Assembly (NCBI GenBank): GCA_958510825.1
Contig: OY294049.1
Span: 24,876,945 to 24,940,944 of the forward strand
DNA length: 64,000 bases
Source: Brachypterus glaber
Lineage: Eukaryota > Arthropoda > Insecta > Coleoptera > Kateretidae
Reading direction: 5' to 3'
Shown here piece after piece: positions 53,913-64,000 of the stretch. Both the position numbers and the translations under genes were made by a program. The notes beneath the pieces were generated by a model, which worked only from the letters and a program-made list of their open reading frames with translations, was not told the origin of the DNA and searched no databases. Numbering within the stretch: the first letter of the stretch is position 1; every line of letters starts with the position of its first letter.

Positions 53913-54988
53913 TTTTATTTCTAACTACTGGTGTATATTTTAAGTGTATGTGAAATTCTCCCAAGTTTAAAATTTGATATTTTTTATTACATTTTAACCT
54001 CGTTTCTCAATTGTTGTAGATTTTTTTTCATGCATTTAATATTAAGAATTATTTCCTACATAAATTGAAATAATTAGGGTTAAGAAAAAGCTAATTTTTA
54101 AAGTCCAAACTAAGTAGGTTTTATGTTAAAGTAAAATTCCTAACTAAAATATTTACATTAATTAATAATATATTAGATAAAAGTAGAAGTAAAATTTAAA
54201 ATATGATTCCCTTATATTCCATTAATAAAACGTAATATTTTTCTCAGTTATTGCTACGATTTTAAGAATGGAGCCCATGTAAAGGATCAGGTACCCACAA
54301 AATTCTTGTTTATTGTAAAATCTGCATAATTTAAATTTTACGATAATAATAAATTTAGTATTGGAATCATAAAACGTAATTATATTTTATAACATATATT
54401 TTGCTGTTTATTTATATCATACATAGTTTGTATCAGCTATAGATTTCGGTAATTTATCATTTTAATTTTATTTATATTTGTTTTTAGTAGCATCCATCCA
54501 GTTAAAAAAAAGGTATATTTTATTATTTGACAAATTTAAAATCAAAGCAACAAATAATACGATAAATGTATGATTTATTAATCACACGCTCCATTGTTTT
54601 ATTTGTAAATATACCCATACATTTTAATTTTACATCAGATAAATATCATAATCAGCCTATATTACATCGTTTATTATATTTTAATAATATATTTAAAATT
54701 TTAATTATTTTTCTATAAACACACAATTTTTGTATAATAAAAATACAAAAATTAATTATGTAGTGCAAACAAAGTTAAATTAATATACAATATAGAACAA
54801 AATTAACATTTTAAATGATCATTATAGTTATAATAATCATTATAATTTTAAACGTTTACGTTACAATCACTCTACCTGGTGGAAAAGTTGTTATAATATT
54901 TAATATCATAATTGCATGCTTAATATTTATTATTAAACTTAAAAAATCTACCACTGCAGTGGGTGGAAAAGGTTCGTATATCGTGGTA
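53913..54988. other. AT-rich spacer
   Basis: Very AT-rich; nothing recognised. Confidence 0.45.
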
Positions 54989-56024
54989 AAGCTACGGTTT
55001 CCTCCAAAATTCGCAGTCGCTGCCGACTGCGTCCGGGTAGCCGCGACCGAGTCGTTAAGACATCTCCAAAGTATTTTAAATGTCCCTTTTTTCCTAGCTA
55101 CTAACTACCGGTCGCCGTTCGTTTGGTCGCCGATCGCTTGACCGCTCCGGGAACAGACGTACGACTTATTCGTCACGAATTTGACGGTGAAACAGGTCAT
55201 ATTGTACTGTGACTAGTGTTTCACTCAATTAGAATTGCTTGAAATCCCTTCACCTCTCTCAGCTGAAACATCTCATCAACTTTTGCCCTTTTAATTTCCC
55301 CAAGGAAAGTCTTGAGTTAGTAAAAAAAATTTTGAAAAATATTTATTGTTTTTTTTACGTTTCCGGACGTTTTATATCCAAAAAATATGATATCCGTAAA
55401 CGAAAATTCTGTCTGTCGGTCTGTCAGTCTGTGTGTCCGGGAAATTTGTTACCACGATAACTCAAGAACGCTTTGGGTTAAAGACTTAAAATTTGGACCA
55501 TAGGTTGATTATCCAAAGTTCTAGGCTGGGATTGTTTTTGGTAAAAATCGGATTGGATTAAGGGGTTAAAATGAGGTAAAAACAATTTTTTTCAAAAACA
55601 TTTTTTTCAATTTATTTTTCGTTTTACGAAAAAGGAAACTTAAAAAATTGAAAAACGTAAATTTTTTGAATTTTTTTTTATTTATTTTTTTTTTGAATTT
55701 TGTTTTGTTTTTGATTTTAATAAACCTAGGGCTATAGGGGAAAGTATTATTTTGTTGGCAGCAGTATTTTCTTAATAATGAAATGTTAATAAGAAGAGGA
55801 AATTCTATTTTTCCGCTTGATAATTCAAAAAAAAATTAAAAGAACCGACTTTTTAGAGATATTCATTCTGATTGAAAGGTATAAAATTGCAAACAAAAAA
55901 ACAACTCTTTATAAAATGGCCAGCTAACAGAATGGCGACTGGCGAGACCGATGAAAACAGGTAGGGTCGTAACGACCTGGTGGCGGTCGTCAGCGACTGC
56001 GACTTTTGGAGGAAACCGTAGCTT
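54989..56024. mobile_element. TIR element, AAGCTACGGTTTCCTCC ends
   Basis: Left AAGCTACGGTTTCCTCCAAA and right TTTGGAGGAAACCGTAGCTT are exact inverted copies, with pairing extended by 'tcgcagtcgctg' / 'cagcgactgcga'. Both subterminal regions are GC-rich with repeated GTCGC/GCGAC motifs. The interior contains a copy of the 21110-21590 repeat (55298-55775). 1036 bp; no transposase; superfamily unassigned. Confidence 0.75.
55298..55775 (+). repeat. GTCGGTCTG dispersed repeat, copy 2
   Basis: Best match to 21110-21590 in the window, including 'tttggaccataggttgatta', 'aaagttctaggctgggatt' and 'ttggcagcagtatt'. It lies within the TIR element 54989-56024. Confidence 0.7.
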
Positions 56025-56422
56025 AAAAATTTTATACGAACGTTAGTAAATATTTCTAACTCCAGTTAGCACCTACATTCAATAACGTCTTCAATTATTA
56101 TTAAGCACGGATTTCTATGCAATTTCTAGTCAATTAAGCAATAGTTAATTTTAAAAATGTAAATGTACTTTTGCATTTTTGATACGGTTTGCATTGTGCC
56201 TTTTATTTGCTCGACGTAAAGTAATCACTGAGTTTATTTAAATCGACGATCGCTTTGAAAACTCCAATAAAGCCTTTGTGTGTGCTAATATTTGGAAATC
56301 AGGGATCCTGCAGAATCAAGAATGACAACTAATAGAAGAAAGTACTCCTGTTCTTGAAAGCAAACTAGACACTAATAAAAAAGTTTTACTGGATTTGAGA
56401 CTATACAATTTCATACATAAAT
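56025..56422. other. Spacer
   Basis: Nothing recognised. Confidence 0.4.
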
Positions 56423-56620
56423 TAAGAATTCGTTACAGTAGTAAATACTGAACGTTTTTGCATATATGGAACCTCACGAAAGATTAGTAAACATTCACTG
56501 GTTACCAGAAATATAACAACGTTAAATATTACTGTAACAATCAGTGAATGTTTACTACACATTCGTAGGGTTTCACATGTGCAAAAACGTTCCGTACTTA
56601 CTAGGTAACAAATTCTTAGT
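56423..56620. repeat. Inverted repeat, ~80-bp arms
   Basis: 'gaacgtttttgcatat' pairs with 'atgtgcaaaaacgttc', and 'tagtaaacattcactg' with 'cagtgaatgtttacta'. The loop is about 35 bp around 56520. It is followed at 56653-56672 by the palindrome GTTCTGAACTGGTTCAGAAC. The overlapping frames on both strands are incidental. Confidence 0.7.
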
Positions 56621-57458
56621 GAATAGGTCTGTTTTGGTTCACTTAAATCGCAGTTCTGAACTGGTTCAGAACGAGCGCAGTTGCGACGGAGCATTGCACA
56701 GTTGCAATGGACTGCCGCCTATTTAGATTAGATAAAGAGAGAAGTTCTACAGAAGGAGATAAAAGTAAAATTATTAATGTTTTAAAATAAAATTATGCAT
56801 ATTTTAGGGAAAAATAACATTTTAGATTATATTTTAAATTACATTAAGGTAAGATATTTGTTTTTTTTTTAAGTAAAAAACTATTTTTTTTTATGTTTAT
56901 AACACAGTTATGTGTACAGTATCTAGGCCTAAAGTTTCCTAGGGAACTTATGACCTACTCCTTAATTTGACAGTCATTGATAATACCTCGTTGTATTTTA
57001 TACTTGTTTTTGTACTTGTACTTGTTTTTGTGTTTAATAAACTGTTTTATGTATTCTTTAATAATTTTGCATAAGATGCACATTTTTTGTTGCACTGTGA
57101 TAAAGTCCAAATATAATATTTTTAGGGAATTTTCTTTTTGGGTTGGTATTGAAGACCTAAATTTATGTTGCCTAACGTATTGAACTGCTGTCCATTGCGC
57201 CGGGTCCGAATCAGTTTAGAAGTGAGATTTTCGAGAACCAAAACAAACCTTATGTAACCACAATCAATCAAAAAAGAGAGGGGTAGCTAATGGGGCTAAA
57301 GCCCCGAGTCTCTGACGTATATATAACATAAAAACATAAATAAAGCACGTTACAAAAAAATTCATGTCCAATTGGTTGTTTATTGTTAGTATAAATGTCT
57401 ATTTGGTTATTTCTTATGAACCAAGGTGAATCGGCAAAAATCTTAAACGCCCTTTTTT
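56621..57458. other. Spacer
   Basis: Short hairpin 'ggggctaaagcccc' at about 57291-57304. No gene. Confidence 0.4.
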
Positions 57459-57853
57459 GTGTTTGTAAGAAAGGGTTTCGTTAAACAGGGCTTTATTCTC
57501 TATAGAAAGTGTGATTCTAAAGAAAAATATGTTTTTAAGAAAATTTTAGCTTTTACTGCTAGGAGTGATAGTTTGATGGATATTTGGCATAGGTATTTCA
57601 AGTTAAATTTTGGCGTATTTTATAGCAAGATATATTTTTTTTTCTAATGATGGTCTATGTGAATGAATCCGAGATCATTTTTTGGTGTGTAACAATCAAT
57701 AGTACTCCTGTTCCTACCACTCTGTGAAGTAGTTGAGCGAGAAGAGAAGGCTGTCATTATGTCTAAAGCTTTCAAGCTCACTCTGATAGTCCCTAAAATG
57801 TAATTTGGAAAACTTGAAACGTCGAGAATTAACATTTCTTTGATGCTGCTCAT
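57459..57853. other. Two short coding-like frames, unrecognised
   Basis: Plus strand 57459-57647 encodes a Lys/Arg-rich 62-residue peptide containing RKCDSKEKYVFKKILAFTAR. Minus strand 57644-57853 encodes 69 residues starting MSSIKEMLILDVSSFPNYIL and is open further upstream (SIRIRWFWEM before it). Base composition is less AT-rich than the surroundings, as if once coding. I recognise neither; they could be remnants of transposon genes. Confidence 0.3.
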
Positions 57854-58373
57854 TTCCCAAAACCAACGTATTCTAATACTGAAAATTATTATTCACAAAT
57901 TCTATAACGAATGTCTGTTCCTATGCACTTGAATTCTGCTAATTAATATGTAAAATTAAACTTAGACAAGATAGTTGATAGATTGAGGCATGCGAATTAC
58001 ATGCAAATGGAATCAAGTACCAGTTTTTGTGAAATGAAATTTTCCCATGCATATAACGTATACAGTAGGGTGACCCACCAAAACTTAAAATTAAAAAATT
58101 TGGAGGTCCCACTCCTTAAATTTGTTCATTTGGGTAAGAGTATCATCCCTGTTTTTTTTTCAGAATTAAAAAAAAACTAGAGGTCGCTAACAACGAATCA
58201 GAATATTTTATTTCAAAATGGCGGCGCTGTGCCCTTTTAAGTTGGAAAATGCACAATATTGCTTCATTTTAGGCGTAATGACAGGCACAATTTTTTTTTA
58301 TTGTCTTAAAATATTTTGCGTGTAGCCCAATATGTCCGCACATAAATATCACTATAATTTTTTTTATTGACTA
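57854..58373. other. Spacer
   Basis: Nothing recognised. Confidence 0.4.
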
Positions 58374-58572
58374 TACAGGGTATCCAGAAAAAAATAATAC
58401 ATATATTTTTTTAGCGTTTTTGAAAGATTAATTTGGTTTTTAGGCAAATAAATTTAATTTTTTTAAGTTTTTTTTTTTACTAGACAAATTCTGATATATA
58501 CTAACATAAAATGTGTTGTAATTTTTTTATTGGATGTATATATTTTAATTTCTTTTTCTGGGCATCTTGTAT
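58374..58572. mobile_element. TACAGGGTATCC-type MITE
   Basis: Left end TACAGGGTATCCAGAAAAA and right end TTTTTCTGGGCATCTTGTA, imperfect inverted copies. 199 bp, non-coding, flanked by TA. Confidence 0.6.
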
Positions 58573-58593
58573 ATCCAATAAATAAATACTACC

Positions 58594-58833
58594 GCCAAGC
58601 AGAAATCTACCAACCCACATTGTGAAATGACAGTAGGTTACGAAACATTTTACCCAATATGTTTTACAGGAATTGAATTAAAGATTACATATTTTGTACA
58701 TGTTCTGATAAAAGTGGAACAAATGTTTAATTTTCAGTGTTTTAGTGAAAACGTTTAAAAGTTATTAGGGAAAAAGTTCAAGAATTTACTGTCATCTCAC
58801 GATATAAGTTGGTAGGTTTCTGCTTAACGCGGC
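58594..58833. mobile_element. MITE with AAGCAGAAAYCTACCAAC ends
   Basis: 'aagcagaaatctaccaac' at the left and 'gttggtaggtttctgctt' at the right, with 'gaaatgacagta' / 'tactgtcatctca' extending the match. About 240 bp, non-coding. Confidence 0.7.
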
Positions 58834-58844
58834 CCAATTATAAT

Positions 58845-58985
58845 AAGGTGTACTTAAACTTGTGTTATTGATCTAGTTTTAAGTATGTTACAGTTTTCAG
58901 TATAATAACAATAGTAAATAATACCAAAATTTTTATTATTAATAAATTATTACTATTAATAATACAGACAAAAGTAATAAAATCC
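58845..58985 (+). repeat. Single-arm fragment of 14345-15090 family
   Basis: 'ttgatctagtttt.aagtatgtt', 'ataacaatagtaaataatac' and 'caaaatttttatta' match one arm of the foldback element at 14.3-15.1 kb. Confidence 0.65.
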
Positions 58986-60637
58986 GATCCGATTATTTTC
59001 TCAGTGTAGTAGTAGAATCTGTTATTTTTATAAAGTTGTATTTACGAATAACTTATAGTTTATCTTAATAAGATATAATAATTTTCATAAAAATCCCGGT
59101 TTAGAGTTTTTCATTGCCAAAACTCAGTTTTATTTCAGCTATTATCCATATTTTAATTTTATTATAAATTAAAAAGGCAATAAAACTTTTAAGTATTAGG
59201 GCGTACTAGGCGCAGCTAAATAAAATTAATTTTTATGTTAAACCCTTAAAATGTCGTATTTATTAAACTGCAAGCACAATTTGACATAAAAATTAATACC
59301 ATAAAATATTTAAGTAAATATTGACTGTGTGTGGCACGATGGTTTAACTTTGACTTCCGACAAACACACTTTTTTTCATATTCCATTTATTTATGATAAA
59401 ACTAATATTTTATGACCAAAAATTTTTATTTGATAAAATGTCGATTTTAAGAAAAACGGACCATGATTGACGCTTGTATCTTAGTAACGGATTACCGAAT
59501 CAAAAATATTGTTATTAACAAAAATAGAGCTTAATAAATTCTCTATAATTCTTATTTCATACTGTTTTTTGATATCTTTGACCGTTTTGTTGTAATAAAA
59601 CGCTTCATTTTATCGAATTTTGCCTATAAATTTTGGTGAAAAATGTATTTTTGACCAACATTTCTTACAGAATGAAAAAAAAAATAAAAAGTATAACATT
59701 TGTAACCCTAAAAAACTTTTTGGAACCATAACGGAAGCCCGCCCCTTACTTTTCTGATAAGTTTTGAAACTTTTGTTAAAATGGTTCGATGCGCATTAAG
59801 TTTCTTAAACAACCCTATAAAAATTGTTAAAAAATATTAAAAAGTAAAAAAGTTATCCAAAAAATATAATTTTTCTATTTCATCTTTGGGGGCAAATATC
59901 TCTGACTAGGGGAGCTGTAGCCAAAAATTTTATATGAACTTGTAGCATTATTTTGAAGAGATATCTTAATTCTATCTAAAAGTTTTGGAAACTTTATTTA
60001 ATAATATAAATAAATAATTATGTTTATGTTTTTATGGAATTTTTCAGGGAAATATTCCTTTTTTATGTTTTTAGTCTTGGTCGTGGAAAAAGTATAGTAC
60101 ATTACTTGAGTTACGTACTCGCCAGGGCCATTTTTTTTTCTATAGGTGCATAATTGCTCATTTACAACTCTTTTCATGTAATATACTACAAAAATACAAA
60201 CTGTATATGCTATGCTATGATCGCCTAGCTCTATTTTATAAAACAATATCTAGTCCTTTACCACAAGAATCCCTTTAATTAAATTAAAATAAATTGAGCT
60301 TAGGTCTGTCTGTAATTTTGCTATTAGGATTATGTTGTATTGCTACAATGTAAATACAATTTCATAATACCGTTAATAAATAAACATTTTACTTTGATAT
60401 CCAATGTTATACAAAGTCTTACTCCGTTACAGATCATTCCAAGTTGCACACTGACTTTCGAGATTTTATATGGCCCGAGATTCGACTTAAAAATCTAAGA
60501 TTGTTGAGATTTTCAATAAGATTTTTGAGATTTCTCTTTTGGGGGGACTAATTAATAGTAATTATACGTGTTTTATACAACTGTCTCCCTATTTTTTAAA
60601 AACTTTTAAATACTAGACTTTAGAATTATATATACAT
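58986..60637. other. AT-rich spacer
   Basis: No gene, RNA or clear repeat seen in about 1.6 kb. Confidence 0.45.
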
Positions 60638-61035
60638 TGCGGTCCAAAAGTCACCCCCCCTCTTAACTTTTGAACGAGTTGAGATATGGACTTCAAATTT
60701 AGAACTCCTAATTAAGACAACTTAAACTATCCTTTACCATATATTTAATAGTTAAATTAAAATATGGGCAGGGGGGCATGGGGAGTTTTTTTAATGGAAA
60801 GGTGGGTCGTGTAATACATCGTTTTAAAGAATATAAAATTCTCTATTGGACTATACATTTTTTATATTTTTACAACAACAACAACAACAACAACCATTTT
60901 TCAATTTTTTGTGCTAAAAAATGAGATTTTTTAAGATCTTTTTTTGTAAATTTTTATTTATATTAATTAAAATTGGTTTAAAAGTATAATTTAAATTTTT
61001 TCGTCATGAAATTAGCCATTTTTAAAAAAATGTTT
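60638..61035 (+). mobile_element. Copy of the 394-2075 foldback family, unfilled
   Basis: Begins TGCGGTCCAAAAGTCACC and follows the left arm of 394-610. It then continues 'tttttttgtaaatttttatt' and 'aattggtttaaaagtataat', which in the 0.4-2.1 kb copy are separated by the 999-bp minisatellite unit. It contains a (CAA)n run at about 60868-60893. The right arm is missing. Confidence 0.7.
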
Positions 61036-62149
61036 TTTTCTGATAAGTCGCATGCTACTCTCCAGTAATTCTTGTTATACTATTTACTGCACGCAGTGCT
61101 TGAAAAGTACTATACAATGGTTTTCTTTCCAAAGACCTCAAAAATTATCCTAGATCAAAAATGTTTGCAAACAATTTTTTTTATCGACTCTGTATGTCTT
61201 TCTATCCGTCCGGGTGGCCCATTTTATATATGCGCGATAACTCAAGAATGAAGTATCCAATCGTATTGAATTTTTGTTAGGAAAACCAATTTCTGCGGAA
61301 GGAAGAGCATTACTATTTTTGAATAGAAGGAACAGTCCAACAACCACCAAACTTTCAGAACACCTAGCATTAGTTAAAAGAAATATTTGTACCAGTTTTG
61401 AAAAAAAAATAAAAAATAAACAAAACTTTTTTGACTGCACCCTTTTAATTGATCAAGGTCACGTTTATCTGACTTTTAACCCTTTAGGTGTATTTGGGAT
61501 ACTATCTTCCCACGGACTTTATATTTCTTTCAAAGCCGCTACTCCTTCCAACGCCCATACTGAGAATCATGAAAATTTTGCTAACTTTTAAACGTTTCCA
61601 TCTAGAGACACGAAATTTGGTGCGGGTGCCCTTTAAATCAAAAATAATATGCACCCCTGTCCAAATAATAATTCAATGTCATATTTTGCTCTTTTAACGG
61701 CCTCGACTTAGAAAGATAAATTTGGGTGTGGGTGCTCGTTGAATGAAGACAAATTACAATCCAGGGACATATTTTGCATTGACGTAAAAACATTTGGTAT
61801 GGGTTGCCTTTGGAACAAGACCAATTGACCCAAGGCCATAGCTATGGGGGGGGGGGGGAGAGCGTCCACCCTCATCCATCTTGAAAAGTTGTATATTTTA
61901 TTGATGCAAAACAAAAGTTGTATATTTTATGGATTCAACGTACAAAAGTCGTTTTTGCAGGGATTCAAAATAGAAAAGTTGTAAATTTCACGAGAAAAAA
62001 TGTTTTATTTTTTAGGCTAAAAAAAGTTGTAATTTTTGACCTTCTCCCCCCCCCCATCACAAAATCTTCTTCGCTACGGCCCTGAATCGACCGAACTGTC
62101 AAAATGACGTGATATACCTATTAAGAGTATTATATACTACGGAAATAGA
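61036..62149. other. Spacer with 'gtccgggtggccc' and poly-G tracts
   Basis: 61190-61260 carries the 'tctttctatccgtccgggt' plus 'gcgataactcaagaatgaag' module. 61845-61858 is a 14-base poly-G run matched by poly-C at 62047-62057, giving a 200-bp interval bounded by 'ggccatagctatgggg' and 'ccccatcacaaaatcttctt'. Frames 61274-61591 and 61488-61697 overlap the module and are not convincing genes. Confidence 0.45.
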
Positions 62150-62522
62150 AGCATTACATATCTTCACGGCTTGTTTCAATTTAATATGATAATCCCTGCT
62201 TTAATTTAATATAATTATATTTACATGGCTTCTATATTTTTTAATAAAATTAGTTTTACATGCACGAGTTAACATTAAAAAACATACATAAAACATGTAT
62301 CTAATTGATAATCTAATAAATAATTAATAATTGAGTTAAATAGTTTAAATACAATAACGACACATGTAATAATCAATGACAATTAAAATGATAAAAAATT
62401 TTAAACCGAGGCATAAACAACGCGTTTATTATATTATTCACAGCGCCTGCGCTAGAATAATTTACGGTAGTTTCGAATTTTCAAAAAAATCAAAAATCAT
62501 CCTAGACAAAAAATTGTTGGAT
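62150..62522. repeat. Two shared repeat motifs, inverted
   Basis: 62150-62177 is the inverse of 'gaagatatgtaatgc'. 62436-62522 is the inverse of the 20051-20140 segment (ttacggtagtttcgaatttt, atcctagacaaaaa). The frame 62376-62609 overlaps this repeat. Confidence 0.55.
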
Positions 62523-63440
62523 ATAAAGGAGGGTATCGCATTTTGGGCTAAATCTCATGCAACGATAAGACTTTACAAGCTTATAGATAGATATAAAATA
62601 AATACTTAGTCAAAATTTCAGCCCTTTTTAGATCCCGGAACATACTTTAATTAATTATTTTAGTTAAGAATTTGACATCTGTCAATGTACGATTTGGCAA
62701 CATTGCATTAAACTTCAAGTGTCAAATGTCATCTCGTCAAAATAAAAATAACTTTGCACGTGGGGTCAAAGGAAAGAGTCTGTGTTGTGTTCACTGCTCT
62801 TGACTGTAATATTAAAATATTTTATTGTGTTTTATTAGTTTTCACGGATTCAATATACTGTAATTCAATGTGTAATTAGGCTGGACTTATGTGACTAGTT
62901 TCTTATGTTTCAGTACGATTATGGAGTTATTTTTGAGGTATTTATTCTATAATAACGTTGTGAGCAAACCAGCAGTTTCTACGATAACCTAAAACATGTA
63001 GTTCCATGGGACAGTGTTACCCAAGACAAGTAATTTAATGTTAAAACATGTTAAATTAATTTCTTTCCAACTTTTAATATTAATTAAATATATTTATTTA
63101 AAAATAAATATATTTAATTAATATTGTAGTGTTTTTAATATATATTCTACCTAAATGTAGGTATTTATGTTGGTTTTTAGATTAACATAAAATATTTCAT
63201 TTTTTCAATATCATATCACATTTAGCGCAAGAATAATGCGATGTTGTCGGGTTTACGATAACAAATAATTCCTGAGTTTTTAATTTGTTTTTTCATTTTG
63301 TTCTTTATTAACAAACAACACAGTTTTTTATCATTTCTTTTCATCATTTTGCAATTTTTTGAACAAAAGCATATTTTTCTTATTTAGCCCAAAACTCCTA
63401 TTTAAAACGATACCCTTCTTTGTTTCATAAAAAATAAGCA
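62523..63440. other. AT-rich spacer with one AT hairpin
   Basis: 63079-63125 is a perfect stem of about 22 bp, 'aatattaattaaatatattt' and its inverse around an 'aaaa' loop. Nothing else recognised. Confidence 0.5.
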
Positions 63441-64000
63441 TTTTTTTTAAATGTTTGTCCGTCTGTCCGTCTGCCTGTCCGTCTGTCTGATGTCACATTT
63501 TTTTGTGAACACGATAACTCGAACGAATAATCCGATCAACTTGAAATTTTTTATGCACAAAGACTTTTTTAATGATACAGTTAATTTATCAGTTGTGGCT
63601 ATGTTTAGTTATTTTTTTTTATTTTTTGGTGGTTGTCCGGTTTGAGTTTCTGAACAGAACCTTAATAAACCAACTGGTCAATCTATTTTAATCACCAAAA
63701 GACAAGAAAACAAACTAAATAAAGTAACAACTGACCCTAGTTTTCTTCTTTAGTATGACAATAATCATATTTATCGAATCTGACGCAAATTTTATTCCAA
63801 AAAAAAATACGTACAGTTGGACCCACAAAAAAAGCAAGATTTAAATATGCTAAAATGTCAATTTTACTAATTATTTTATAGTTTAAGTAAGATTTTAAGA
63901 AATAGGTTAGGTTAATTAAATGACAATTAATTGTCAGATTTTTTGAAGTATTACAGAAAATGCATGCAAATAATGTTGAATATTAAAAAAATAATAATAA
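63441..64000. other. GTCCGTCTGTCTG module and AT-rich end
   Basis: 63450-63530 reads 'gtccgtctgtccgtctg' then 'gtgaacacgataactcgaac'. The remainder to the window end is AT-rich with no gene. Confidence 0.5.

Noticed and set aside
56422..56726. Overlapping open frames on both strands
   Set aside because: Both run through an inverted repeat; neither has a domain.
61274..61591. 105-residue open frame beginning MLGKPISAEG
   Set aside because: It overlaps the shared GTCCGGG / gataactcaagaatg module region and has an equally open frame on the other strand; no domain is seen.
1..64000. CRISPR array or bacterial operon
   Set aside because: No short direct repeats with unique regular spacers and no bacterial gene layout; tandem arrays here have 21-131-bp contiguous units.

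Overview
The window is strongly AT-rich nuclear DNA of an animal, most probably an insect. The basis is the mix of repeats: Jockey/CR1-group non-LTR retrotransposons with PHD-finger ORF1 remains, hAT-type and TACAGGG-type miniature elements, Penelope-like hammerhead motifs, and a repeat carrying the 'aggaggaggttatcaatt' motif that, from memory, is common in insects. No species can be named. I see no intact host gene and no rRNA or tRNA gene; the window reads as an intergenic, intronic or heterochromatic transposon graveyard. Only two short possible first exons (31537-31593 minus, 39998-40052 plus) hint at spliced genes, and both lie inside repeat-rich DNA.

Layout. 0.4-5 kb: a foldback element split by a mobile unit with a ~90-bp minisatellite core, and a second copy of that unit. 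5.6-6.1 kb: an inverted-repeat pair. 7-16 kb: an unclassified dispersed repeat, three copies of a TACAGGG-terminated family, and two long inverted-repeat elements. 17-22 kb: a 3' fragment of a non-LTR element, more dispersed repeats and two hairpins. 22.2-26.4 kb: the most complete element, a decayed Jockey/CR1-group LINE with PHD and zinc-knuckle ORF1, endonuclease and reverse transcriptase. 27-34 kb: nested repeats and several MITE-like inverted repeats. 35-38.4 kb: two 5'-truncated LINE fragments, one with an RNase H domain sitting inside a miniature element with a clear 15-bp target-site duplication. 39-43.1 kb: a compound block between two (TA)n tracts with repeated GGAGCTC-type motifs pointing outward at both ends, three E-boxes, a possible first exon and two long tandem arrays. 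44.6-50.3 kb: dispersed repeats and a 100-bp array. 51.8-56.6 kb: an 845-bp palindrome carrying hammerhead-like motifs, a hAT-type MITE with an 8-bp duplication, and a TIR element with another repeat nested in it. 57-64 kb: small MITEs, an unfilled copy of the first foldback family and AT-rich spacer.

There is no working gene set. What can be reconstructed is an insertion history. Paired empty and filled sites within the window show that the minisatellite-bearing unit moves as a discrete element (27728-28605 and 706-1704). Target duplications date the RNase H LINE fragment and the hAT MITE as later insertions into older repeats.
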